Source: Bolinopsis microptera
Lineage: Eukaryota; Ctenophora; Tentaculata; Lobata; Bolinopsidae
Length of the DNA: 64,000 nucleotides
Assembly (NCBI RefSeq): GCF_026151205.1
Contig: NC_087080.1
Span: 7,854,797-7,918,796, forward strand
Direction of reading: 5' to 3'
Shown: in pieces, positions 48,701 through 58,002 of the stretch
Position numbering within the stretch: the first letter of the stretch is position 1
Layout: each line of letters begins with the position of its first letter
Position numbers and translations under genes: made by a program
Notes under the pieces: generated by a model
What the model saw: only the letters and a program-made list of their open reading frames with translations
What the model was told of the DNA's origin: nothing
Databases searched by the model: none

Positions 48701-49593
48701 GGAGGAGGAGGACTGAGGAGGATGGCTGAGGAGGATGACTGAGAGGGAGGAGGAGGAGGAGGACTGAGGAGGAGAAGGAGGAGGACCTAGGAGGAGGACC
48801 CAGGAGGAGGACTCAGGAGGAGGATGAGGACTCAGGAGGAGGACTCAGGAGAACTGAGGAGGAGGAGGAGGAGTGAATAGGAGGAGGAGGGGACTGGGGA
48901 GGACTGAAGAGGAGGATTCCACTAAGGAGAAGGATGAGGAGGAGGACTGAGGAGGAGGATGAGGACTGAGGAGGAGGACTGAGGAGTACTGAGGAGGATG
49001 GCTGAGGAGGATGGCTGAGGAGGATGACTGAGGAGGATGACTGAGAGGGAGGAGGAGGAGGATGAGGAGAAGGACTGAGGAGGAGGAGGAGAAGGAGGAG
49101 GACTCAGGAGGAGGAGGAGGACTCAGGAGGAGGACTCAGGAGGAGGACTGAGAAGGAGGAGGACTGAGGATAACTGAGGAGGAGGAGGAGGACTGAATAG
49201 GAGGAGGAGGGGGACTGGGGGAGGACTGAGGAGGAGGGGGTCTTGTGGAGGACTGAGGAGGAGGAGGACTGAGGAGGAGGACTGATGATTGAGGAGGAAG
49301 AGGAGGAGGACGAAGAGGAGGAGGAGGACCCAGGAGGAGGAGGACCCAGGAGGAGGACTCAGGAGGAGGAGGAGATCGACTGAGGAGGACTGAGGAGGAG
49401 GTGGAAGAGGAGGAGGAGGAGGAGGAGGAGGAGGAGGAGGAGGAGGAGGAGGAGGAGGAGGAGGAGGAAGAGGAGGAGGAAGCATCTAAATGTTATTTCC
49501 ATTTTTGTTATTTTTTGTCCGTTTTTGTCCGCTCTATTTTTTGTCCGTTTTGAAAATATAGGGTACCGAACGGACAAAAAACATGATCCCCCG

Positions 49594-49673
<80 letters not shown>

Positions 49674-52600
49674 CTCCCTAAGATTCAATACCTTATAATA
49701 ACATACATGTTAACATTAATGGGTATTAATGTATATTAGAGAAATTTTGAATAATTTTGGGGAATTTTGGGGAACTTTGGGGAGTTTTGGGGAACTTTTT
49801 TTTGGGGAACTTCAGAAATCTTGGGGGACTTTCCCAAAGTTCCCCAAAGTTCCCCTTGGACCCCCCCCCCCCCTCCCCAGTTGTCCCTAGTTTTTCAGAG
49901 TTAATCATCACATATAGACAGCATGAGAGTAGGCCTGGCCATCTCGAAGTGATAATAATAATTAAATGTTTCGCAGATTGGCAATTGATCGGTGTAGTTG
50001 GTGTTGTACACACTGCACTGATAACGATATCACGTTGTACGTGTAATGTAAATATAGTGTGGATAAAATGCGAATATATATTCTAAATAACTGATAAAAT
50101 GATATTCCACACAAAGCATGAAATTGTGCTGTATATGAGTGGTGATTTCGCTCTGAGAATCAGGGTCAGTAGCTCAATTGGTAGAGCAAGAGACGCGAAA
50201 TCTCGAGGTTCTGGGATCATTCCCCAGTTGTCCCTAGTTTTTCAGAGTTAATCATCACATATAGACAGCATGAGAGTAGGCCTGGCCATCTCGAAGTGAT
50301 AATAATAATTAAATGTTTCGCAGATTGGCAATTGATCGGTGTAGTTGGTGTTGTACACACTGCACTGATAACGATATCACGTTGTACGTGTAATGTAAAT
50401 ATAGTGTGGATAAAATGCGAATATATATTCTAAATAACTCATAATAGAATAGTTGTGACACCATATATCATGTAGGGTATTACTCCTTTAACCGGCTATT
50501 ATAATTCAAAAGAAATTTTAATTTACGTTATTAATGTGATATTTGATAAATAATAACCTGCATTGAGTCCATATCTTCATCATCCTCCTCCTCATCGTCC
50601 TGTCCGTGAAACATTGCATTAAACTCGTCCCTATTCGTCTTATCGCTCATTCGCTCCTCCAAATTACTTGTTATCTTCACATCCTCCGTGCTGACCGCCT
50701 CTACAGCTTGTGCTTTATTTTCAGTGTCTACCACCATTTCTTCACTTTTTGCGTCTGTCGGTGTGTCTGTTTGTGTGTCTGTCTGTGTGTCTGTTGGTGT
50801 GGCTGTTTCTGTGGCTGTCGGAGTGCTGTTTGTTCTTGGTTCTAATGGGGGAGGAGAGCTGGAGGCACTTTCTGAGGTCGGTGATTTTGGTTCCCCGTAC
50901 AGCTGGAATGAGACATTTTGAATTAAAAGGGTATAATGGAACAATTTTAACTGTCTTTCTTAACTTTAAAACTGATAATTTCCTGCAGAAAAATACTTGT
51001 ATGTTCATTCTCCTAATATTCTAGATAAGAAACAAACCGCCGCCTGCCAAAAGTTTAAAACAAAATATTTCGAGCTGAAACGCTGGGACGTTACACTTGC
51101 AAATTAAATAAGTTTCGTAGTTCTACATGATTTGATTTGATGTGCTTTTATACGACCACTTGCACTGTAAGGTTGTGAAATATTGTAATGAGGAATAAAT
51201 CAAAAAGGAATTTAACTCGTCACGTGACCATTGACCAACTGTACGTAGGGCTCCCGCTGCTATTTATAGCACATAACATTGCAGCAGCGTTACCTTACAA
51301 TACTTTATTATAAAGAGACTCAACTTTAAATTTCGTTGATCAGAATAAGATAACCATTTTTTATATAAATAGCATAACATTTCAAACAAGTGAGACACTC
51401 CAAATATGTGGGTAGTTAGTTGGCAGAGGAATCATTTCATGGAAATTAGAAAGTGTTAATCAGTTATAACTAAGTATTAGTTATAAATAGCATAATAATA
51501 ATTAGTTAATTAGATAATCACCTCCTTCTCCAGAGCTTCAGTATCCATGTCAACAGGAGATTTCCAGAACAAGAAGTTATCGTACTCAGGATTTGTTGGG
51601 GACCGTTCACGTCCACTGTAAATGTAAAAGTCACGTGTCATGAATAACATCAATAGTCACGTGTCATGAATAACACTTCAGTGTACATAACACGTATTAT
51701 TATTCTACAGGATAATTAGTGCTACACATAGTTTCAACATACCTTAGCTCGATTATCTTGATAACACACCTGTACCAACTTAATATCAAATTTTTGAAAA
51801 TATCAGCCTTAACTCACGATTTTAATTGCACGCACTATACATACTAATACAAAAGAAGCCATTAAAATTGTCTCCATAAAAATAAAATAGAAAAGATGAA
51901 AATGAACTTACTCCTCCCCAGCTTTGAGTTTATTGCCAGCACCTCGGTCTGGCTCACAATTCTGAAAGGTAGTGATGAAGGGCCCGAGCTGTTGATACGC
52001 AGCCAGTTTAACATATCGTGACGTGTCATTCAGTAGATGTAAGAAGAGTGGGGTCAGCACTTGTACTCGAACGGGCTGTTCCACAGTGTTTGAGATAGAG
52101 GTGAACCCTTCAGCGCACGCCTGAAATATACAAGACTGGTTACAGCTCAGGGGTGTAGAGTTGTGGAGGGCGGTTTATTTTGGAGTACAGCCAATTTTAT
52201 ACTTGATGTTTAAAGTTTGATGTTGGTTTGTAGGGTAGGGGTGTTTAGTGTTTACTGTGTACATCCGGTGAAGTTGATATATGGCACGAGATATAAGGGG
52301 GATTAAGTCAGAACAATAAGTTTAAATTTAGATATAATTATGGGTATGTAGTTAGGTTTTAAAGCAAGGCCTAACATTCTCATTTTAGCATTTAGACACC
52401 TAATTCCTAAATGAATTGGTAAGTGAGTCTCGACACCTTAACCTACACTAAGGATCAGTACACATACAGGTAGTGAAATACATGTACAATGTACAATGTA
52501 CACGGTTATGAGACAGTGTATACGCGCTTGTACTGTTCCTGTGTTAGGGAGATATTTCTTTAAAACAAAACAAATTACAGACTCGCTGAAAGTGATTTAA

Positions 52601-55040
52601 AGACGGGCCACTTGTTATAATATGGTGTTATCTATATTTGTTATATAAATCATAATACTGAACATTCTAACCTTCCTGACGCCCCAGATATCGTCGTTAC
52701 AAAGTTGCGAGAAAACAGGAAGGAGCTTCTGTTCGACCACCTTGCTACCAGATACTTGACATATCTTAGGGAACGAACTTGCACAACACTGTGGGATAGT
52801 CATTCCGGTCATTTATTCTTGTATTATATCTGATTTTGGAAACATTTTAAAGATCTGAATTTTTTAACCGTTTAAGTGTGTGTACATTGCAATTGTACTA
52901 TTACTCTAAAAATCTAATTAGAAATAAAGACAGTTTCTTGTATACATACCTTTCGTACGTGAAGTAACAAATCGCTGCATAATTCAATGTATCTGTCTAA
53001 AAACTTCTTAACTATAATCTCCCCGCCCAAAAATGAAGCTAGAGCTGATATTAATGTAATAGCTTCTGGTGGGAAATCGTTCAATTCGTGCGTCTGTAAA
53101 GTAATTTAATGTTAATTATTTCAGTTAAGTAATCCATCAAACACATTGTTGAAACTAAGTATGAACAATTAAGTTAATAATAATTTAAAGATAACAATTT
53201 ACTGATCGTGCGATTCCTCTGCACGCGTGTTCGCACTTAAACTTTAAATTAAGCATCACATGTTATGTTTCTATACACCGTAGTATCCGTTTTAATGTAC
53301 TACAGGTACATACATCACACTGTGCAGTTGCATACAATATTGCTAAGACTTAGCTTTAATAATAATACAAGATCAGACTTGACGCAAGACGCCGGGGAGA
53401 GGTAAAATACACACCAACTTCTAATTGAATCTTTTCTAATATTTAAATAAGATGAAGGGTACCGACTCGTCGTATGAAAGGAGTGCTCACATTTGTATCT
53501 GGCATTAACATTTCTTGAATTGTATCCACATATAGCATTTCTAAATCGCCTGAAAAGTTGGGAGTTAGATATTGGTAAGAATGCATTATCTATCTAGCCA
53601 TCACATACGGTATGACGTATGTGACATACCTATCATGCTTTAGCCAGAGCCTTGAACAGGTACAGACTACTATATTAGCTTCTTTCATTTCAGGAATAAT
53701 CTTAAATAAAAATGGCTTTGTTATCAAAATCCAGAAACAAAACTGGAAAATGAAAACATGTCCGACAGGAATGTAGTATGTACATAGTTTTCAAAATATA
53801 GCAAACATATTTTGTGTTTAGTAAAAATGTTAAAGACAAACGTTTTATGTAGAATCCTCTGTTAGTTAGAATAATTAGTGATGTCTGAGCAGATTTTCTG
53901 ACCTGAAATATTAACCAGTAATTTTTAAATGTAGTAAATTATGAACACGCCCAGTCTTGAGACATTAAAAATAGGGTACATCCTTTGAACTTGCAAAGTT
54001 TCATTCCATAGCAGAGACTCAGCATGTAAAACTTTCGTATAGATACCCTATAGTGTATGGATACGTGTGGATTATTATTTGAATCAGGATTAGATCTAGT
54101 CCTGATTCAAATAATCCACAATTTATATATTTAGGATTTTCTCGATTAATAAATATTGTCTTAAATATATTATAGGTTCATTATTTACTGTCAATTGACA
54201 ATATGGCACAAATTCCTTTGAAATGTAACATCAGTTTTAATACTACAAACTTTAAATTGAGCTGTGGAATGTTGAAATTGGCACAAATAGCTAGCCATCA
54301 GTATTTATTCTGCATAATTTGGAGAATAAAAAATACGATAATTTCAAAAAGGGAAATTGCCAGTCACCTGATGATTCTGATCTCTAAGAGAGTGTATTAG
54401 ACAGGATGTTATGAAGTGGAACAACATTTCTTTACAGTTAGCGTTAGTCATACACCTCACCCCAATGAACTGAAGCTGATCCAGTAAACTTACTCGTACG
54501 TTTAGATCTGAATTATACCCAGTCAGTCAAAATATACTCCCTGCATTATTTGACATGTTAGTATTTCAAAAATAACGCAATTGTAACCTATGACATGACT
54601 TATACAAACAAAAAAGCCATAGTTATGGACAACCTAAATTAACACATATTAGCAGTGCCAGCAGTTGTGTACCTTGGTCAGCAGCCAGTTCTGAAGCTAT
54701 GTGCTTTATCCTGTCGTAGTCTTCTTTAGTGTCACAGTGCTTCAGCGCCTCATCTATATCAAGACACGCCTGCTGCCTGAGTAGTGATATAACTATTAAC
54801 GAGTCTGTCACGAGATCTGTCACTCTCGAAACCATTTTGTAATAACATCATTTATTCGGTCATTACTATGCCAAAAGTCATTATGAGAGTTTATAATCTT
54901 GTAATGTACCTGTAACTGGGGATTTCTATCTGAGAGAGTTTCTCAAGTCTGTCCAGAACATGAAGTTCAACATCACTTGGTTCATCTAGAGAGGGAGGCT
55001 CTCCGAATAGCTCGAGGTTACGATTTGGCATGTACATCAT
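33772..55040 (-). CDS. PPP4R1: PP4 regulatory subunit 1 (HEAT-repeat protein)
   Basis: Twenty coding exons: 54910-55040, 54673-54824, 53491-53549, 52950-53093, 52672-52788, 51912-52120, 51522-51615, 50558-50902, 42667-42756, 42340-42467, 37976-38114, 37321-37395, 36944-36991, 35868-36068, 35588-35749, 34894-34994, 34668-34788, 34397-34512, 34061-34206, 33772-33932. All phases agree; about 912 aa (human 950). PPP4R1 is the HEAT-repeat regulatory subunit of protein phosphatase 4. Diagnostic blocks are [125 protein letters not shown], and C-terminal [12 protein letters not shown]. The middle is acidic and disordered. Least certain are the exon 2 start (non-pyrimidine acceptor TTTCGAG) and the last-exon acceptor. 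Introns 8 (7.8 kb) and 10 (4.2 kb) are swollen by repeats. Confidence 0.93.
36622..36710 (+). pseudogene. tRNA-Tyr-like sequence with intron, degenerate
   Basis: Inside PPP4R1 intron 13, opposite strand. A-box region TAGCTCAGTTGGCAGAGC, anticodon-loop sequence CTGTAG (GTA = Tyr), an intron-like stretch of about 16 nt right after the anticodon as in eukaryotic tRNA-Tyr, and B box GTTCAAATC. Six of seven acceptor pairs form (one G-U), but the anticodon and T stems have mismatches. I read it as a decayed tRNA-Tyr copy or a SINE head rather than an active gene. Confidence 0.5.
38417..39211 (+). pseudogene. LINE endonuclease part
   Basis: APE-type endonuclease fold: [10 protein letters not shown] (first catalytic Asn block), IALNETWL (catalytic Glu), [25 protein letters not shown] (Asp/Asn pair) and SDHFPVTF at the end. 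It terminates at TAA 39209-39211. Coding-like sequence continues in the same frame just after, so this looks like a single nonsense substitution rather than the natural end. Confidence 0.85.
39367..41391 (+). pseudogene. LINE reverse transcriptase part
   Basis: 674 codons open. RT blocks in order: [13 protein letters not shown] (166-178), [29 protein letters not shown] (223-238), [13 protein letters not shown], motif [15 protein letters not shown] (291-304), motif [15 protein letters not shown], motif C LYADD (381-385), then the C-terminal thumb and tail. The catalytic YADD is intact. A frameshift near 39300 separates this from the upstream linker, so the first Met used here is not the natural start. 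In coding terms it is one of the better-preserved elements in the window, but it is not autonomous. Confidence 0.88.
42146..42361 (-). repeat. Five tandem copies of the PPP4R1 exon 10 splice donor
   Basis: On the sense (minus) strand the end of exon 10 and its donor, CCAGTTAAG|GTGAGATAT, are repeated five times with poly-G spacers. Donor GT positions are at 42339, 42295, 42250, 42198 and 42157. Spacing is 44, 45, 52 and 41 bp, the variation coming from the length of the C/G run. The two exon-proximal copies read GACCAG and the three distal ones GATCAG. Only the first copy (42339) gives an open reading frame into exon 11. Confidence 0.95.
43179..43199. repeat. (GC)n tract
   Basis: About ten GC dinucleotides followed by ACACAC, preceded by TTGTAACAA; alternating purine-pyrimidine DNA that can form Z-DNA. 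In PPP4R1 intron 8. Confidence 0.95.
43355..43372. repeat. Second (GC)n tract
   Basis: Nine GC dinucleotides, preceded by the same TTGTAACAA as the tract 176 bp earlier, suggesting the two share a duplicated context. Confidence 0.95.
44634..44757 (-). mobile_element. Inverted copy of tRNA-like repeat
   Basis: Reverse complement of sequence found at about 50176-50310 on the plus strand: the tRNA-like half (GTAGAGCAAGAGACGCGAAA) through TCGAGGTTCTGGGATCATTC and the downstream body (CAGTTGTCCCTAGTTTTTCA...). The following GGGACTTTCCCAAAGTTCCCC block at 44758-44800 also recurs near 49828-49850. Confidence 0.8.
45251..45350 (+). repeat. Left GTCCG-type boundary repeat
   Basis: G run then TCATGTTATTTTTTGTCCG, TTTTTGTCCG repeats and AATAGGGTACCGAACGG. 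A related copy lies at 49505-49592, where the outer end is inverted (CGGACAAAAAACATGATC followed by the C run). The two copies bracket the polypurine block like long terminal repeats with inverted tips. Confidence 0.75.
45700..49485 (+). repeat. 3.8-kb GAG-rich polypurine block
   Basis: Almost unbroken GGA/GAG triplets mixed with GGACTGAGGA, GGATGGCTGAGG and GGACCCAGGA motifs, with higher-order copies (for example 46.8-47.1 kb resembles 47.4-47.7 and 48.3-48.6 kb). It lies in PPP4R1 intron 8. On the sense strand it is polypyrimidine with frequent CTCCTCCTCAG, that is, many acceptor-like sites. Long Ser/Pro/Leu or Gly ORFs across it are low-complexity artefacts. Confidence 0.97.
49505..49592 (+). 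repeat. Right GTCCG-type boundary repeat
   Basis: GTTATTTTTTGTCCGTTTTT, a second TTTTTTGTCCG, then ATAGGGTACCGAACGG and ACAAAAAACATGATC. See the left copy at 45251. Confidence 0.75.
49594..49672 (+). repeat. 79-nt run of C
   Basis: An uninterrupted run of 79 C, flanked on both sides by a single G and more C. On the PPP4R1 sense strand it is poly-G, a strong quadruplex-forming sequence. Real length is hard to measure, so the number may reflect the assembly. Confidence 0.9.
49874..50092 (+). repeat. 219-bp direct repeat, copy 1
   Basis: Identical or nearly identical to 50221-50439 (offset 347 bp), starting TCCCCAGTTGTCCCTAG and ending TTCTAAATAACT. Copy 1 is preceded by a 13-C run instead of the tRNA-like head. 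Confidence 0.93.
50163..50439 (+). mobile_element. tRNA-headed SINE-like unit including 219-bp copy 2
   Basis: A tRNA-like head (50163-50226: A box TAGCTCAATTGGTAGAGC, anticodon-arm GAGA/TCTC with no proper U33, B-box-like GGTTCTGGGATC) is followed by the 219-bp body (50221-50439). The same head and body occur inverted at 44634-44757. The combination suggests a SINE family. Confidence 0.65.
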
Positions 55041-55558
55041 CTTGTTTGTCAATTATGGTTCATCAGCTGAGTGAAGACTTGATTAGTATGTTTGAAAAGA
55101 ACGAAGTAAGTAGAGTTTCAACACATGATTAATAGGGTGAGTGATCAGGATGCGTTATGAATCAAGAAGGAAAATAATTTGTAATTTTTTAGAACAATAT
55201 CAATGAAATTAAGATTAAATTTAGGAACAGTTCGGCAGGAATGTGCATTGAAATTTACCGTATATCAGGTAGATGAAAAGTTCAAAATAGAAATTAAAGT
55301 CCTCAATTACAAACAAATGGAATGAAAGCTTCATAGACAAAACTCATAAATTTGATAAAACATTATCAAATATATAACAGAAATAAGATTTATTTTAAGA
55401 GAACCGGGCTTCTTTGTACAGATTTTAAATATTCTAAACTGTAAACTGTAAAAAAGGTACCAACATAAATTTAGGCAAACAGAATTTTCCTAAAACAGAA
55501 GATCTTGTTCACAATACCAGGAAGAATATTAAGTTTTTTTCAATACCTATAAAGGCGT
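55041..55558. other. Spacer between FNTB stop and PPP4R1 start
   Basis: 518 bp separate two minus-strand genes. It holds a minus-strand AATAAA at 55389-55394 (165 nt past the FNTB stop) and an acceptor-like CTTCACTCAG ending at 55067, 26 nt before the PPP4R1 ATG. Confidence 0.6.
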
Positions 55559-56767
55559 TTACTTTGATGGCGCTTCATTGACACTTCTTTTGTTTCTAAG
55601 ATATTTAGCCATCTTATCAGCCTTGTTTAAAACAATGTTGAAAACTGGATGAGTTGGTTCAATGAGATTGTTCTGATCCCCTCTTATGAAAGTATTTTCA
55701 AAGGAATGCTGCGCAACCGACAAACCACTGAGGCAGTAACAAGTGTGATAGTAGTCTCGAGATTTACCTGGCTTGTCAACTAAGCCTCCACTGGGGTACT
55801 GACAGCAAAACAGAATGTAATCTTGCAATGCCACTTGCGAAAAGAGCCATTCTTTCTCGTCAAGATTTTTGAGATCAGTCTTTAAAATGTGGTGCAGTAA
55901 TGGAAAAACACCACCCTGCCAAAATGAGTAACATCCATCGACCATTTTATTTGTCCGACCCTGAAAACCTCCTTCAAATTTCATCTGTCTGTGAACAGCC
56001 CAATCTAAAAGTTGATCTTTGTTAATGAGGTGGGTTTTGTTTAATAATATCAGGGCAGCAAGAGAGCAGAAAGTGTAACCACCATGAGCTTCAGTCCCAG
56101 GACGTGATCCAAACCCACCTTCAAAAGTTTGGCACTTAGCTATCCATTCTCCAGTGTTGGCAAAAAGCTCATCAGAATGTATACCACTGAGTTGAGCTAC
56201 AACTGCGGCACAGTAAGCACCTCTCACATCTAATTCACCATCTTTGTGCATGGTAAAGGATCCATCATCATTATGCATATTTTCAAGAAACTGCTTGAGC
56301 TTGTCTGTATCAATAATATCATAACAAGGCTCAAAATCGAGTGAAGCTAAGGCTGAAACTGCAGCATATGTTGTAGCAAGATGTGGCAAGTGTCCAATGT
56401 TACCACAGAAACCACCAGAATCAGCTTGGACAGACTTTAGAAACTCAGATAATCTTAACTGCTGCTCTTGCGATATTTGATCACCCAATAAATTCAGAGA
56501 GTGTAAAATCCAATAACATAACCATGGTCTACTAGCATCTAAGCATTCAAAGTTTTCTGATAGTCTTAGGAGGCCCTTTCGTAGATAGCTTATATGCCGA
56601 CTTTTGTGCAGAGGGAAAGTCTCTTTGAGTCTTGTTCTTCCTTGACAAGCAGAATATATATGTTCCACTGATTCTTCAACAGCAGTTTGCTCCTGAGAAG
56701 TTATAGTTACAGGACCATCCAACTGCATTCGCAAACTAGCCATATCTTTTCCCAATGAGAGAGCCAT
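55559..56767 (-). CDS. FNTB: Protein farnesyltransferase beta subunit
   Basis: 402 aa from ATG 56767, in a single coding exon (human FNTB 437 aa, many introns). FNTB pairs with FNTA and transfers farnesyl to CaaX cysteines in the cytosol. Zinc ligands are D277 and C279 in MVDGCYSFWQGG and H341 in SRDYYHTCYCLSGLS. Other family blocks: ECLDASRPWLCYWILHSLNL, GGFCGNIGHLPHLATTYAA, VRGAYCAAVVAQL, FEGGFGSRPGTEAHGGYTFC, RQMKFEGGFQGRTNK, PSGGLVDKPGKSRDY. The longer reading frame begins 13 codons earlier, but that part (LFPNLLLALQ) reads through a polypyrimidine tract and CAG acceptor (CTTGCTTTACAG, AG at 56771-56772), so I start three bases after the splice site. Intron-free coding could mean intron loss or a retained retrocopy; there is no decay. 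Confidence 0.95.
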   Translation of the reverse strand: MALSLGKDMASLRMQLDGPVTITSQEQTAVEESVEHIYSACQGRTRLKETFPLHKSRHISYLRKGLLRLSENFECLDASRPWLCYWILHSLNLLGDQISQEQQLRLSEFLKSVQADSGGFCGNIGHLPHLATTYAAVSALASLDFEPCYDIIDTDKLKQFLENMHNDDGSFTMHKDGELDVRGAYCAAVVAQLSGIHSDELFANTGEWIAKCQTFEGGFGSRPGTEAHGGYTFCSLAALILLNKTHLINKDQLLDWAVHRQMKFEGGFQGRTNKMVDGCYSFWQGGVFPLLHHILKTDLKNLDEKEWLFSQVALQDYILFCCQYPSGGLVDKPGKSRDYYHTCYCLSGLSVAQHSFENTFIRGDQNNLIEPTHPVFNIVLNKADKMAKYLRNKRSVNEAPSK

Positions 56768-56849
56768 GACCTGTAAAGCAAGTAAGAGGTTAGGAAATAA
56801 GGACAAAGTATTTAAATTCTAACATCATGTGGTCAAAATGGTCTTAACC

Positions 56850-57056
56850 TGGGCTGAAGGGTTGCAAAAGCATAACTCATCCTGTTCCTTTTCCATTGGT
56901 AAGATATATTATATATAATTTTGATTTCCTTCTAATGGTAATGTTGTGTAGATCCAATGGAATCCTAAGCTCACTCCCTAGCCCAGGCAACAATACGATT
57001 TGAACCCACACCATTAGCTTGAGAGACAGATGTTATAACCACTCAACCATCTAGCA
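56850..57056 (-). mobile_element. tRNA-derived SINE
   Basis: The minus strand reads a tRNA-like head (56996-57056): A box ATGGTTGAGTGGTTA and B box GGGTTCAAATC at typical spacing, with a Leu/Ser-type longer variable-arm look. An unrelated tail continues toward 56850. It lies upstream of FNTB. The tail boundary is approximate. Confidence 0.65.
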
Positions 57057-57229
57057 TCTTATTGCAGTTCAGCGAGAGATATGTTTTACAATTTATGATT
57101 CAATCACCAGCTACAGTGGATAAATACAAAGCCATGTAAGGAGGAGGTTAAATCAAGGAGCCTGTGTAGGGGTAGCTTTACCTGATCATAATGGGGAAGT
57201 TGCAAGATTTAAGCATTTCATTTGGACAA

Positions 57230-58000
57230 TAAAATCAAATCAAATCAAATGAGGCGAGCTAGACTTCATTACATCTATGCAGCCCCAGAGATATAAGATT
57301 TTGTGTTCAAATCAAATCAAATCGATGAAATAAAAATTACACAAACATCATCACACATAATCATGAGCATTTCTACAAAAATTTGTGAATTAAACTAAAA
57401 AGCTAGGTACAAAGATCAGACCCAGTAAAAATTTAATTAATTATGCTTTCTGCAGCTATAGAAGTATTAATTGTTTTTTAGCAACATGAGGATTTAACCT
57501 AAGATATTCATTATGCTTTTCTTCTTAATGAACATAATTGGCCCCTCAATTCTAAATTTGAATTCTTTTTTTTTTTCTTAAATCCTTCAAATTTAACTTT
57601 ATAAAACTGTCTAAAAGCTCTGGGCGGCAGTGGCGTAACGAAGGGCCCTGCCGACCCCACTGGAGCGGGGGGCTTCATCTTAGGGGGGCACCAAATCGTT
57701 GTTTGAATGTTGAATGTGGGACAATTTAGAAAAACTGCGCGTTTTGCTCTAGAAACACACTTTTAAAAGAGAGTTTACTGGCGAATCCTCTAAAATCATC
57801 TAATTTGTTCAACTTTAGGGAGGGGAGCCAAAAGGGGAGGGGGCACCAACAGGGGGTGTCTTTTCAGCAGGGTGCCAACAGGCAACGTTGCGCCACTTCT
57901 TGCCGGACATCCAGTGCGGATGGAGTTGGTATAACTCTCTCTAGAAGGAACAGTGCAAATTCTTAAATTTAGTACCACTCTTACTAGATCTACTATTTGA
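57230..58000 (-). mobile_element. 3' fragment of the same LINE family as 60.4-62.2 kb
   Basis: Shares with the 60277-60780 region the (ATTTG)n-type tail (57232-57250 and 57310-57325), the CACAAACATCATCACACA block, the stretch matching TTATGCTTTTC...CCCCTCAATTC and the codons around 57952-57995. It is interrupted by a MITE at 57628-57898 and truncated at about 58000 against another element. Confidence 0.75.
57628..57898. mobile_element. 271-bp MITE with CAGTGGCG-type ends
   Basis: Terminal inverted repeats CAGTGGCGTAACG (57628-57640) and CGTTGCGCCACTT (57886-57898; 11 of 13 match when inverted). Flanking 8-mers CTGGGCGG and CTTGCCGG match at 6 of 8 positions, as a decayed 8-bp target duplication would. 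TIR start and 8-bp duplication suggest the hAT superfamily. No coding capacity. Confidence 0.65.
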
Positions 58001-58002
58001 AA

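Noticed and set aside
49359..49688. Glycine-run and Leu/Pro/Ser-rich ORFs across the polypurine block and C run
   Set aside because: They are translations of simple repeats; no start context, splice logic or family.
50163..50226. Functional tRNA gene
   Set aside because: The anticodon loop lacks U33 and the T arm is not proper; the same head occurs in another repeat copy, so it is SINE-like.
56768..56806. Thirteen extra N-terminal codons of FNTB
   Set aside because: They translate a polypyrimidine tract and CAG acceptor; the Met just after the splice site is the better start.
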